From positions 62,001-126,000 of the forward strand of contig NZ_JACJOU010000014.1 of assembly GCF_014695725.1 (NCBI RefSeq): 64,000 bases of DNA, written 5' to 3'. The translations under genes and the position numbers were made by a program. Under the pieces are notes generated by a model, which saw only the letters and a program-made list of their open reading frames with translations, had not been told where the DNA came from and searched no databases. How positions within the stretch are numbered: the first letter of the stretch is position 1; each line of letters opens with the position of its first letter. This stretch comes from Microcoleus sp. FACHB-672 (GTDB taxonomy: Bacteria; Cyanobacteriota; Cyanobacteriia; Cyanobacteriales; Oscillatoriaceae). This document shows, in pieces, positions 1 to 8,204 of this stretch.

Positions 1-545
1 AAGTTAACGCTATCCAGTTCGTCTGCTCCGCTTGGCATCGGGAAACGAGTGAGTTCAATGTTACGTTTAATTTGCTCAACATCGATCAGTTTGTGACCGC
101 CAAAGCGTTCATCAACAAATAGTTTTCCCCGATCCACACGGTAGGGGGTAAGGCTAGCATCAGTGGAACCATCGGGCAGGACGACGGTTTTCCCGTCTTT
201 TCCGGTTGCGTAAGAACCGGCTTGATCCTGCCGGCAAACGCCTTTAACATAGCCAATGTTATGGCACACTAAGGAGATAATAAAATGCAACCAATCCTCA
301 CAGGTAACTCCTCCTTCACGGATGTGTTTGCCCCGCAGAATTTCTTGCCCAACTAAGCTAACTAAAATGGTGTGTTCCATGTTGTGATAGAGAGCATCGC
401 TGTTGGCGAGGTTCTCTAACGCCATGTTGCCGGCCCAACCGATGATATCTTCATACTGAGGTTTGTAGCCCCCATAAGTTCGGTGGTAGCCGGCTTTCAG
501 TTTTTCCACGAATGCATCTATCAGCAGTTCAACGGTATTGAGCAT
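1..545 (-). CDS. HD-domain metal-dependent phosphohydrolase, partial (runs off left edge)
   Basis: The reading frame opens with ATG at 545 and stays open to base 1, giving 181 visible residues; the C-terminus lies outside the window. A purine-rich AAGGAG lies about 8 nt before the ATG. The visible part resembles a cyanobacterial HD-superfamily phosphohydrolase: His54 and His58 (YHNMEH) supply early metal ligands, and a second motif CHNIGY (His95-Asn96) sits where HD proteins normally have His-Asp. Substrate unknown; the superfamily hydrolyses phosphate esters of nucleotides or signalling nucleotides. The Asn in place of Asp is worth noting because that Asp usually ligates metal. No adjacent gene shares its strand closely (870 bp spacer to its right), so it looks monocistronic on this side. 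Confidence 0.75.
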   Translation of the reverse strand, partial: MLNTVELLIDAFVEKLKAGYHRTYGGYKPQYEDIIGWAGNMALENLANSDALYHNMEHTILVSLVGQEILRGKHIREGGVTCEDWLHFIISLVCHNIGYVKGVCRQDQAGSYATGKDGKTVVLPDGSTDASLTPYRVDRGKLFVDERFGGHKLIDVEQIKRNIELTRFPMPSGADELDSVN

Positions 546-1413
546 ATTTTGTTCTCCTTTTATACCAATTTCCTGTAAATGATCAATCTTTAATGTCTGG
601 TTGCTGTCTGGGATTTAACTTATTAATCGAAACATCTCCCATTGATTAAATATTTGTTTTTCCACGGCAGCACTGGATACGCGCTCGCTTTTAAAGTAAC
701 TCATGCCGTCAAATTATCTACAGGTGCTGTTAGTGTCATAGCGCTAGCCAAACTGGCGGTAGAGAAGAGCAGAGTCCTTTAAACACTCACCCACTCACAC
801 TGAGCCGATTCTGTCTGCATCAGATGACGCTGATGGATGTAACTGAACCGAAAGGGGGGTTTCATCCAGTAGAACTCTCTCCTGGTCACATACAAATCTA
901 GACGTATCACAGAGCGATTGTCTAGGTTGTCGGACTTCCTTTACGCGATTTCCCGGATAAGTCTGTAAAAATACCGAGATCTCTCTTCGTTAGTTTCACG
1001 CAACAACCGTCTTTTCACCGCAAGCTAGCACCGAATTTCTTTAATTGCCCCGAATTCATGCAACTTTGGCCAGTTCAAGCCGGCTACTTCGTTAAGGCTG
1101 CCGGTTAGCACGACATTGTTGCGATTGGAAATATCGCTATATTTCATTGTAGTAAATCTATCTGCCGGTAGATCAAAATAACTCGATTGTTGTCAGCGAT
1201 ACCATTTGTGATTCTTAAGATATTAGTTGTGGGTTAAAATGCCTCAGTTTCAATTCATAAAACTCTAAACTTTTACTTATTAAAGCAGGAAATCATCAGA
1301 AGCATTTAAGCAACAAATCAAAAAAATTTAAAGAATTTTCGTATAGCTGAAACCCTTGACTAATTAAATATCAATTTTTTATCACTAAAACCTGGCGCTA
1401 CTTTTAAACCGGA
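546..1413. other. 868-bp spacer with no convincing gene
   Basis: This spacer lies between the HD-domain gene and the MDR oxidoreductase, both on the minus strand. It has many stops in all frames. The only coding-like stretch is a 40-codon frame at 1025-1147 on the minus strand (listed separately). The region 1200-1400 is AT-rich and could hold transcription signals, but I could not pick out a convincing terminator or promoter. Confidence 0.5.
1025..1147 (-). CDS. possible 40-residue ORF (orphan or gene remnant)
   Basis: An ATG at 1147 opens 40 codons ending in TAG at 1025-1027. The peptide begins MKYSDISNRN and ends KEIRC, with a balanced composition and codons like those of neighbouring genes (two GCCGGC/ACCGGC sites in frame). 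There is no clear ribosome binding site and I recognise no family. It could be a real small protein, the surviving start of a decayed gene, or chance. Listed only because it is the one coding-like frame in an 868-bp spacer. Confidence 0.2.
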   Translation of the reverse strand: MKYSDISNRNNVVLTGSLNEVAGLNWPKLHEFGAIKEIRC

Positions 1414-2445
1414 TTAGGTAGGTTCTTCTGAAACTTTAACAAGTAGTTTTCCCTTCTTATTCCCGTCGAACAGTTTTAGAAGAGCTAAGGGTGCATTTTC
1501 TAAGCCCTCGACAATCTCAACAGCATATTTAATTTTACCTTGGTTGAGCCATAGTCCCATATCGGTTATGGCTTCAGACAACCTAGGCAAATAATCAAGA
1601 ATAATAAACCCTTGTACGCGAACACGCTTCATCAAAATCTGACTGTAATTATACGGGCCGGGAACAGGCTCGGTTGCATTATAAGCTGAAATTAATCCAC
1701 ATAGAGGAATGCGTGCATTCAGATTAACCTTCATTAACACGGCATCCAGAATAGAACCCCCAACATTATCAAAATACACATCAATTCCATTGGGACACGA
1801 TTCAGCAAGCGCACTTTCTAAATCAACTGTTTTATAGTTAATCGCTGCATCAAAGCCAAGTTCTTGTGTCAACCAATGGCATTTTTCATCACTGCCGGTT
1901 ATACCAACAACACGGCAACCTTTTATCTTGGCAATTTGTCCAGCAACCGAACCCACTGCTCCTGATGCTGCGGAAATAACCACCGTTTCACCTTCTTTCG
2001 GCTGTCCTATATCTAAAAGTCCAAAATAAGCTGTCCAACCCGTCAGTCCGAGTGGTCCAAGAAATGCGGTGAGGGGATAAGGTAGAGGGCTAGGGAGTCG
2101 TGTGACAGAAAGAATGTTGTTTTCTTCAACAAGGGTGTAATCTTGCCAACCAAGCGCACCAGAAACCAGATCCCCTCGTTGTAAATTAGGATTTTTAGAT
2201 TCTTCTACCACACCAAGAACAATACCGCGCATAATTTGTCCAATTTCAACCGGCGGCATATATTGCGGTATATCGCTCATCCAGAGGCGATTAGTAGGAT
2301 CTAGCGAAAGATATATATTGCGTACCAGCACCTCACCCTCAGTCGGGTTAGGAATTGGCTCTTCTCGGTACTCAAAATCGCTTTCCTTGATATCACCAAC
2401 AGGACGAGCGGCTAAGCGAAACTGTCGATTGATTCTTGTTATCAT
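1414..2445 (-). CDS. NADP-dependent MDR-family oxidoreductase (CurA/LTB4 dehydrogenase-like)
   Basis: A 343-residue member of the zinc-independent medium-chain dehydrogenase/reductase group that includes E. coli CurA and leukotriene B4 12-hydroxydehydrogenase; these reduce the C=C bond of alpha,beta-unsaturated carbonyls with NADPH. Seen directly: the N-terminal GroES-like half with LSLDPTNRLWM, the Rossmann glycine motif SGAVGSVAGQIAK near residues 158-170, a following VGITGSDEKC segment fitting NADP ribose-phosphate binding, and the C-terminal EGLENAPLALLKLFDGNKKGK typical of the family. Length matches (about 335-345). AAGGAA lies shortly upstream of the ATG at 2445. It stands alone on the minus strand. 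The physiological substrate cannot be told from sequence; a detoxifying role against reactive carbonyls is inference. Confidence 0.9.
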   Translation of the reverse strand: MITRINRQFRLAARPVGDIKESDFEYREEPIPNPTEGEVLVRNIYLSLDPTNRLWMSDIPQYMPPVEIGQIMRGIVLGVVEESKNPNLQRGDLVSGALGWQDYTLVEENNILSVTRLPSPLPYPLTAFLGPLGLTGWTAYFGLLDIGQPKEGETVVISAASGAVGSVAGQIAKIKGCRVVGITGSDEKCHWLTQELGFDAAINYKTVDLESALAESCPNGIDVYFDNVGGSILDAVLMKVNLNARIPLCGLISAYNATEPVPGPYNYSQILMKRVRVQGFIILDYLPRLSEAITDMGLWLNQGKIKYAVEIVEGLENAPLALLKLFDGNKKGKLLVKVSEEPT

Positions 2446-2639
2446 TGAAGGTTCCTTTGTCTAATTATTTTTAATGAGCTACAAACATAATATATTAAAA
2501 TTGTTATTAAAATATCATTCAATAATCTATTCAGTTATTAACTCAAATAATACTTGCTAGAAAGCTTAATGTCTTCGGTGCAAAAAGTTTTTTGACTAAT
2601 GAGGCGATTACCCGGAAGGGGTAACGGCTTCGTAATGCT

Positions 2640-3086
2640 TCAGGGTTTCTGGCAATTGGAACCGGCAGAAGCATCAGCTTCACGCATGGACAAGGTGACT
2701 TCCCAGCCGGCTAGATTCCACCAATTAACACGCTTGTTCGGCTGTATCCAGAAATCCAATTGTTTAATCTTGCCATTCTCAAACACAAGCTTTGGAAATT
2801 CGGGATAGCTGGTATCGTCAGTTTCGCTGTAGTTACGTCCAAAATAATTCATGCAAGCAGTTAATCCCTCAGCAACTCCCAATTCCTCGATTCCATTGCC
2901 TTTCAAGGTTGCATCATCATAGCTGAATGTGCCATTGAATGTCTTACCTGCTAAGGCCCCTTTAGTCACGTTGACTGTGAAATCATAGGTAATGGTCGAA
3001 GCTTGGGCTTGACTGGTTGTTATTACAGCAGTGCAGAGAGTGGCACTGGCGAATGCAAATGAGTGTTTTGAGAATAGGTTAAACAT
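2640..3086 (-). CDS. secreted hypothetical protein
   Basis: A 148-residue protein beginning with a Sec-type signal peptide: a short basic start, a hydrophobic core (FAFASATLCTAVITT) and a probable cleavage after AQA near residue 29. The mature part starts TITYDFTVNVTKGALAGK and is rich in aromatic and acidic residues, a style seen in cyanobacterial exported proteins of the PEP-CTERM type, but no PEP-CTERM anchor is present: it ends SNCQKP. Two cysteines (in LTACMNYFG and at the C-terminus) could form a disulfide after export. I do not recognise a catalytic motif. Isolated on its strand between two larger spacers. Confidence 0.7.
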   Translation of the reverse strand: MFNLFSKHSFAFASATLCTAVITTSQAQASTITYDFTVNVTKGALAGKTFNGTFSYDDATLKGNGIEELGVAEGLTACMNYFGRNYSETDDTSYPEFPKLVFENGKIKQLDFWIQPNKRVNWWNLAGWEVTLSMREADASAGSNCQKP

Positions 3087-3513
3087 TGCAAGATTAATGT
3101 GTTGAGATTTAGCTAATTTTAATCGTTTTTGGCGGTATTATCTAAAAGTTTGAACGTCTTTCTTTGGAACTTGTCTATGAGCCGGTATCAATCGCAACTT
3201 AATCGAAATAATGCAGATCAGGACAGGTCAACTAAGGAAGAGGCGCTACAGCTCAGCAGGACGGTATCGGTCAACTCAAAGGTGGCATCGTCAGCCTTGC
3301 CTAGATAATTGCAGGCTGCTTGACCAAATTGCGAGCGCTTGAGTAGTATTTGCTAACTCTTTCATCTAAACTCAATCCCTGAGAGGGATGAACAGAAATC
3401 ATGCCTTTGCCTTAGGGTTCTCCCAGTTTAATGGTTTCCGAGATTGGCAGAATCGGCATTAAGCAAGAGTGATGCCATAACGCTGAAAATAATCTATATA
3501 CACTGAGAGTTTT
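3087..3513. other. divergent intergenic region
   Basis: A 427-bp spacer between the divergently oriented secreted-protein gene (minus) and the alpha/beta hydrolase gene (plus), so both promoters should lie here. No frame longer than a few dozen codons and no strong hairpin stand out. An AT-rich stretch TATATACACTGAG immediately precedes the hydrolase start. Confidence 0.4.
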
Positions 3514-4611
3514 GTGATGTTGCCAGAATTATTGATCGCTATTTTAGAGCAAGCACCTGTCAATCAGGAAATCATAGAAACGCCACAAAAACCACGAATT
3601 GAGCTTCTGGCAAGTGGTCTGGATAATCCCCAAAAGCTGACCTTTGGCCCTTATATTTCAAACAAGGGCTTGATCGCAGGACAAGGAGAGGTGCTTCAGA
3701 TTAGTCCACAGAATAATACTGCTTTCAGTCCCGATCCGGTGTATGACCAGGTGAGGTACTACACGACAACGATTGCCGGCGATGGCGAGCCGGCAGATGT
3801 GTATTACCCAGTTTTGCCAAACTCAAGTGCCGATCAACTGCCGATAGCGCTTATGCTACAGGGTGCTTTGGTAGATAAAGCAGACTATTCTAGCTATGCA
3901 AAAGAAGTTGCTAGCTACGGATTTGTAGTCGTTGTGCCGAATAATGAACGAACGACAACAGGCCCAAATGGACAGATAATTACCGGACTTCTAGCAGAAC
4001 AACAAAATGTGAATGATGTGCTTGATCAGATGAAAGTGGAAGATGCTGATTCTGACTCACCCATTTTTGAAATTATAGATACTGAAAAGTTAGGACTCTT
4101 GGGGCACTCATTTGGTGGTTATGCCGGCTTAGCCGTAATTCAAGACATTTGTGACCCGTTGGTGTGTTCGGGTGACTATACCCGACCTCCAGAACTGATG
4201 GCGGCTATCTTTTACGGCACCAACTTTCAGAATCCGCCTAATAGCGGAATGTTTGCACCCATTGACAATCAAGATATTCCAGTTGCCTTGATTGCAGGAA
4301 CTTTGGATGGTGTCGCTAATTTGGGGAAAGCGGCATCAACCTATATGCAAATTCAAGATGCACCGAAGGCGTTGATCGCGCTTAAAGGTGCTAATCACTA
4401 TGGCATCACGAATGAAGATAATGTTACCCGTGATCCCATTCGACCCACCCTAGATCAGGCAACAACAATAGGCGTGATCGGACGTTGGAGTGGGCTGTTC
4501 TTGCGAGCGCATTTACTCAATGATCAAGGAGCGTTTGATTATGTCTACAACACAGGTGATTGCCTTGAGCCAAATGTGAAAGTGATTAGTCAAACGCCAT
4601 CAACACTTTAG
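3514..4611 (+). CDS. alpha/beta hydrolase (chlorophyllase / PAF-acetylhydrolase-like fold)
   Basis: A 365-residue serine hydrolase of the alpha/beta fold. The nucleophile elbow GHSFGG lies near residue 198, a plausible acid in AGTLDGV near 265 and the catalytic His in GANHYG near 295, in the expected order. An oxyanion-side motif MLQGALVDKADYSSYAKEVASYGF precedes them, as in chlorophyllase-like and platelet-activating-factor-acetylhydrolase-like enzymes. The first 60 residues are unusual: RIELLASGLDNPQKLTFGP resembles the opening blade of secreted ScyD/ScyE-type propellers rather than a hydrolase. No signal peptide is evident. GTG (3514) and ATG (3517) are adjacent; the ATG may be the true start. 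Monocistronic; substrate unknown, an ester is likely. Confidence 0.75.
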   Translation: MMLPELLIAILEQAPVNQEIIETPQKPRIELLASGLDNPQKLTFGPYISNKGLIAGQGEVLQISPQNNTAFSPDPVYDQVRYYTTTIAGDGEPADVYYPVLPNSSADQLPIALMLQGALVDKADYSSYAKEVASYGFVVVVPNNERTTTGPNGQIITGLLAEQQNVNDVLDQMKVEDADSDSPIFEIIDTEKLGLLGHSFGGYAGLAVIQDICDPLVCSGDYTRPPELMAAIFYGTNFQNPPNSGMFAPIDNQDIPVALIAGTLDGVANLGKAASTYMQIQDAPKALIALKGANHYGITNEDNVTRDPIRPTLDQATTIGVIGRWSGLFLRAHLLNDQGAFDYVYNTGDCLEPNVKVISQTPSTL

Positions 4612-4807
4612 CCGGTGAAACTGTTATCATGACCTAGAAATCGAGTTTGCGCTTTTCATGCCGGTGATCGGCCTCCCAAGGTTTCGCAAATGATTTATGC
4701 GAATTCTGCTAATGCTAGAAATATCCAACAACCTTGCTCAATTTCAACACAATTATTACATGATTTAAAGCAACAATATTTTTACAAATGTCCGCTGAAA
4801 CGATATT

Positions 4808-6193
4808 TTAGCCGGCAGAAACAACTTTACCCTCTTTAGCTAAAGTCTTACGATAGTCGGCAGCTTCAGCGACTTTGGTAAATTTAACTTCCGACTTACA
4901 AATTTTGAGTTCCTGATCAATCTCTGCTACAACCTTAACTATTTCTTCTAATGAAACCCGGAAAAATTCTTTTCTATCATTTATCTTATTCATTCTCCTA
5001 GAGTCAAAACGTCTATGAAGGCGAGATTCAAGTTCTGGAGCATCTTCACAAAATATCATGGCATGAACATCAAACGGAAAAGGCACAGAAGCATCACTCA
5101 ATTCTTTAACTCGATCCATTGGTTCTAGGCGTCGTGTCATTCCAATTTTATAGATATCTTCACCAAATGAGCCAATGTTTGAAACAATATAAATATGTCC
5201 AGATTTAGTCATTTGAGCCTGAGACATCGTTCTTTTTTTATTAGCTTCAGCCTCCGCCAGCCGTTGCTGTAATTCCTCGATTTTGCCAAAGAGTTTCTCT
5301 TGGGCTTTACCTGTAGCATTTTCTACGTCTTGGCGAGCTTTTTCTAGGGCTTCTTGATAACGACGTTCTTCTCGCTCAACCTCTTGCTTTGCTTTCTCAA
5401 TTTCACGCAATACTTTTTCTTCTTCACGCATTTGTTCACGGATAATGCGTTGCTCTTCCTGTTCCTGATATTTCTTTTCCTGATATTCGTGAGTTAGCCA
5501 AAGTTCTTGTAACTTTAAGTCTAGATAGCGCTCTGTAATTTCACAATTGGTACTCTGAGATATTTTGTTTAACTCTTCATAGGTTTTTCTAATACGATTT
5601 TCCATTGTTTGCACATTGTTGTACTTTACCTTAGTAACAGAGGCATCGCATTCACCGTTGAAGGCACGTAGGACTAATTTAAGGAAATTATCTGTCATCT
5701 TTTTGCCTTCTTTATAGCTGCCGCCGACTGACCATTCAGTATTGCAGACAGCAGCATTTTTATCCTTGATCATCTGCTTCTGTTCGGCACGAATTATATC
5801 CAATCGTTGCTTATATTCTTCACTATCCTGAAAATTATACTTAGAGTCATAAAACCCAGATGCTTGAATAATATCTTTTTCTTCAAGTTCTTGAAGTTTG
5901 CTTTTTAAGACTAAAATCTTACTAGATAGCTCTTGTTCTTCGATTTCTGATTGTTTATTCAGTTGTTTAAGCCGATCTGTCAAAACAGAGATTTGAGCAT
6001 CTAGATTACTGACGACACCCTCTCTAGAGATGATGCCACCATATTTTTTTTCGGTTTCTTGTATCTGCGTGTCAGCTTCTTTTAGGCGTTGCTGCACGAC
6101 TAAATATTCATTTTGGTGTTTTTGTAGTCGCTTAATGACTACAGCCAGGGCAGTCGCTAATCCAATAGAGAGAAAAAACAGTAAGTAAGTCAT
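4808..6193 (-). CDS. membrane-anchored coiled-coil protein with DUF4041 and T5orf172 (GIY-YIG) domains
   Basis: 461 residues. One N-terminal membrane helix (about residues 3-20, [17 protein letters not shown]), then a long coiled coil rich in E, K and Q (about 25-125), a DUF4041-like segment (about 125-240, including [19 protein letters not shown]), a second coiled coil (about 240-325), and a C-terminal T5orf172/MUG113 GIY-YIG-type nuclease domain (about 333-425) with [18 protein letters not shown] and a DRKEFFRV segment. This domain order is widespread in bacteria and phages and often occurs in accessory DNA; a role in DNA metabolism or phage interaction is inference. The gene has only one GCCGGC-type site, at its stop end, whereas flanking genes have several, suggesting different ancestry. 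Monocistronic, minus strand. Confidence 0.8.
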   Translation of the reverse strand: MTYLLFFLSIGLATALAVVIKRLQKHQNEYLVVQQRLKEADTQIQETEKKYGGIISREGVVSNLDAQISVLTDRLKQLNKQSEIEEQELSSKILVLKSKLQELEEKDIIQASGFYDSKYNFQDSEEYKQRLDIIRAEQKQMIKDKNAAVCNTEWSVGGSYKEGKKMTDNFLKLVLRAFNGECDASVTKVKYNNVQTMENRIRKTYEELNKISQSTNCEITERYLDLKLQELWLTHEYQEKKYQEQEEQRIIREQMREEEKVLREIEKAKQEVEREERRYQEALEKARQDVENATGKAQEKLFGKIEELQQRLAEAEANKKRTMSQAQMTKSGHIYIVSNIGSFGEDIYKIGMTRRLEPMDRVKELSDASVPFPFDVHAMIFCEDAPELESRLHRRFDSRRMNKINDRKEFFRVSLEEIVKVVAEIDQELKICKSEVKFTKVAEAADYRKTLAKEGKVVSAG

Positions 6194-6256
6194 AGTAGTA
6201 AGCTGGAATCATCTCCTGCAAGGTTTCTCGAATTATTATCCTTTTGCATCAAAATT

Positions 6257-6379
6257 CAGATATTGGTTGAAAAGTTTAATTTTCAATGTTGGGGTTATTT
6301 AGCCGCAGTTGCAGAACTCGATGGAATTGGGCGGGATTTAATCATTATGGGTCGGAAGATTGAAGCCGAAAATTCTTAA
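6257..6379 (+). pseudogene. C-terminal remnant of a GNAT acetyltransferase, paralogous to the gene at 7404-7940
   Basis: Read in frame, this stretch gives [38 protein letters not shown] and a TAA stop at 6377. That matches the C-terminus of the intact acetyltransferase downstream (FEKFGFQRWGYLPEVAELDG ... RDLMIMGRKIEV), and the bases themselves are largely identical from TTGAAAA through GGTCGGAAGATTGAAG. Upstream of 6257 similarity fades, with a stop (TGA) in a shifted frame. It has no start and no N-terminal domain, so it is a decayed partial copy, from duplication or from an older paralogue. Confidence 0.75.
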
Positions 6380-6397
6380 TTTAGAGCCGGCATAATT

Positions 6398-6445
6398 TGT
6401 TGGATTACGCTTCGCGTACCCTCCGTTTCACTCCGCCCAACCTAC
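6398..6445. repeat. dispersed cyanobacterial intergenic repeat (TTGGATTACGC...CCCAACCTAC type)
   Basis: The reverse strand reads GTAGGTTGGGCGGAGTGAAA then CGGAGGGTACGCGAAGCGTA and ATCCAAC, a well-known type of short interspersed repeat in filamentous cyanobacteria, here complete with the internal GTACGCGAAGCGTA near-palindrome. It lies between the acetyltransferase remnant and the 3' end of the HhH-like gene. Only one copy is visible in this window; identification rests on recognising the repeat family. Confidence 0.55.
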
Positions 6446-6463
6446 CTCAATGGGTTACTAGAA

Positions 6464-7069
6464 TTAGCCTAAACGGTTTTTGTATATGCACAAAAAATTC
6501 TCAGCATGAGCCGCCCCTAACTCTTGAATTTCTGGAGGAAAAGCGCTTAGAAGAGCAATCTTTCCTTCAATACCAAATTTTTTTGCAGCGTCAGCCGTTC
6601 CTGCGTGAAGGTAGACAACGTTGGGTGATAAGTCCAGCCACATCCCTAGACGTTGAGCGACATCGTAAGCCGTCATGTCTCCAAGACCCTTGACCCGATA
6701 GGCAACGTATTCTAACCATTTGTAAAGTTCCTCGAACGTCTCGAAGTGCTCAGGCAGCGCAGCATCTTCTTGCGAAACTTTCAATCCTTGCGCCAAGTTA
6801 GATGAGACTCGACGTTGATGTGGGTGCATTTTGCGATCTGCAAACCGAGAAATCCAAGCTCTCTCTAATGCACCATCCCAATTGAGAGTTTTGTCACCCC
6901 ACCATTCTTTTTGCGTTTGGTAGAAATCGTTGTAATTTTTTAGATAATCTTTCACCCAATATGAAAGCGTTTTTGCCTCGCCTAAAAGTGTCGCATCATC
7001 AGAATTACAAGACTTTTTACACTGATTTACAGATTGATTTGCTGGATTTTTCTTTTTGCGGCAGCTCAT
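6464..7069 (-). CDS. hypothetical protein with helix-hairpin-helix-like segment
   Basis: I do not recognise a named family. Counting from ATG 7069 (AGGTGA 5 nt upstream; the GTG codon just before it is less likely) it has 201 residues: a basic, cysteine-containing start (SCRKKK ... CKKSC), a helical middle (LSYWVKDYLKNYNDFYQTQ), KMHPHQRRV, then VKGLGDMTAYDVAQRLGMWL, which looks like a helix-hairpin-helix of the kind that contacts DNA backbone, and a conserved-looking C-terminus YLHAGTADAAKKFGIEGK ... HAENFLCIYK. The gene has no GCCGGC motif at all, unlike most neighbours. It is flanked by a gene remnant and a dispersed repeat, a typical setting for acquired DNA. A DNA-related role is inference. 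Confidence 0.65.
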   Translation of the reverse strand: MSCRKKKNPANQSVNQCKKSCNSDDATLLGEAKTLSYWVKDYLKNYNDFYQTQKEWWGDKTLNWDGALERAWISRFADRKMHPHQRRVSSNLAQGLKVSQEDAALPEHFETFEELYKWLEYVAYRVKGLGDMTAYDVAQRLGMWLDLSPNVVYLHAGTADAAKKFGIEGKIALLSAFPPEIQELGAAHAENFLCIYKNRLG

Positions 7070-7403
7070 CACTTCACCTTGGCAGCAATATTTATATTAT
7101 GGCATAATTTTGGATTTTTTGCCATACCAAAAGATGTCTAGACTCACTCACTATTAATCCTCATTCCAGTCTCCCTTTCTCAATGTGGTGACCGCATATA
7201 CTGGCCTCATCACATGAGCCAATATCCACCAAAGATTGAGAATTCTACCAATTTTCTCTCGCCATAACCCAACTTTCCAAGTGCAATAGTCGCTAATATC
7301 TGAAATGTCATTATTTAATAAAAAAACTACAACTGAGGTACAATAATAAACTCTTAGATTCTGCAAATTTAAGAAAGATTGATCAAAGAGTAATTGAAAA
7401 GAT
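7070..7403. other. divergent spacer, no gene
   Basis: A 334-bp AT-rich spacer between the HhH-like gene (minus) and the GNAT gene (plus). It holds the inverted repeat at 7098-7126. A 99-codon minus-strand frame here runs into the antisense of the GNAT gene and has no family resemblance. Confidence 0.4.
7098..7126. promoter_or_regulatory. operator-like inverted repeat upstream of HhH-like gene
   Basis: TATGGCA (7098-7104) and TGCCATA (7120-7126) form a perfect 7-bp inverted repeat with centres 22 bp apart, two DNA turns. It sits 29 bp upstream of the HhH-like gene's ATG, where a repressor or autoregulator would act. Function is inferred from position and symmetry only. Confidence 0.35.
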
Positions 7404-7940
7404 ATGACGATCCGTGATGCTGTTGAAAGTGACTTGCCGGCCATTATTGCCATCTACAATGCTTCCATTCCTAGCCGGATGGCAACCGCTGATTTAGAGC
7501 CGGTTTCAGTGGATAGTCGCCTTGCTTGGTTCGCCGAACACAGCCCCACCCGTCGCCCGCTTTGGGTGATGGAAATAGACGGGTGGGTGGCTGGGTGGCT
7601 AAGTTTTCGATCGTTTTATGGAAGACCGGCTTACCAGGCAACTGCGGAACTTGGTATTTATGTTGACCCAACTTATCAGTGTAGTGGAGTTGGCCGGCAA
7701 CTTTTGTCACGGGCAATTGAGCAAAGTCCAACTTTGAATCTTAAGACTTTGCTGGGCTTTATTTTTGCCCACAATCATCCGAGTTTATTATTATTTGAAA
7801 AATTTGGGTTTCAACGCTGGGGCTATTTGCCGGAAGTTGCAGAACTCGATGGTATTGAGCGAGATTTGATGATTATGGGTCGGAAGATTGAAGTCGGCAT
7901 TAGGAAATTAGGGGAGGACGAGACAGGGGGGAAAAGATAG
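7404..7940 (+). CDS. GNAT N-acetyltransferase, phosphinothricin acetyltransferase-like
   Basis: 178 residues. Starts MTIRDAVESDLPAIIAIYNA, as do many phosphinothricin-type acetyltransferases, followed by AELGIYVDPTYQCSGVGRQL (the acetyl-CoA pyrophosphate loop, about residues 82-101) and FAHNHPSLLLFEKFGFQRWG (about 123-142), the family's C-terminal signature. It would transfer acetyl from acetyl-CoA to a small amine in the cytoplasm. The last 15 residues (GIRKLGEDETGGKR) run past the usual end; the upstream remnant stops ten residues earlier, so this tail may come from loss of an older stop. No strong ribosome binding site; ATG at 7404 begins the conserved domain. Stands alone. Confidence 0.85.
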   Translation: MTIRDAVESDLPAIIAIYNASIPSRMATADLEPVSVDSRLAWFAEHSPTRRPLWVMEIDGWVAGWLSFRSFYGRPAYQATAELGIYVDPTYQCSGVGRQLLSRAIEQSPTLNLKTLLGFIFAHNHPSLLLFEKFGFQRWGYLPEVAELDGIERDLMIMGRKIEVGIRKLGEDETGGKR

Positions 7941-8157
7941 ATATTTTTTTATTAGTAATTAGAAAATTAGAGGCTCATGTATTATACTTACTTAATTTGA
8001 TTTACATACCTCTCTTTCTTAAGTTTGCACCGGCAGACTTTATTTAAGCGAATTCAGTCACTCAGGCAAAATGAATTCTTAATAAGAAAACACCTCCCAG
8101 AAAGGAAGATGATTTAATTTGCAGAGGTTGAAAATTTCTTACAGCACCCAATAAGAA

Positions 8158-8178
8158 GGGCGACCGTAAAAATCGCCC
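8158..8178 (-). terminator. weak hairpin downstream of debranching-enzyme gene
   Basis: GGGCGA (8158-8163) pairs with TCGCCC (8173-8178) around a 9-nt loop, 27 nt beyond the minus-strand stop of the glucosidase gene. A proper U-run is missing on either strand, so it may only stabilise the 3' end of the transcript. Confidence 0.35.
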
Positions 8179-8204
8179 CTCCTATTGCACAAAACAAGTG
8201 AAAC

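Noticed and set aside
2599-2808. 69-codon plus-strand frame
   Set aside because: Antisense to the secreted hypothetical protein, which has a signal peptide and coherent composition.
6397-6693. 98-codon plus-strand frame
   Set aside because: Starts in the dispersed repeat and is antisense to the HhH-like gene; arginine-rich shadow.
7154-7453. 99-codon minus-strand frame
   Set aside because: Its start lies in the antisense of the GNAT gene and the rest is AT-rich spacer; no motif and no ribosome binding site.
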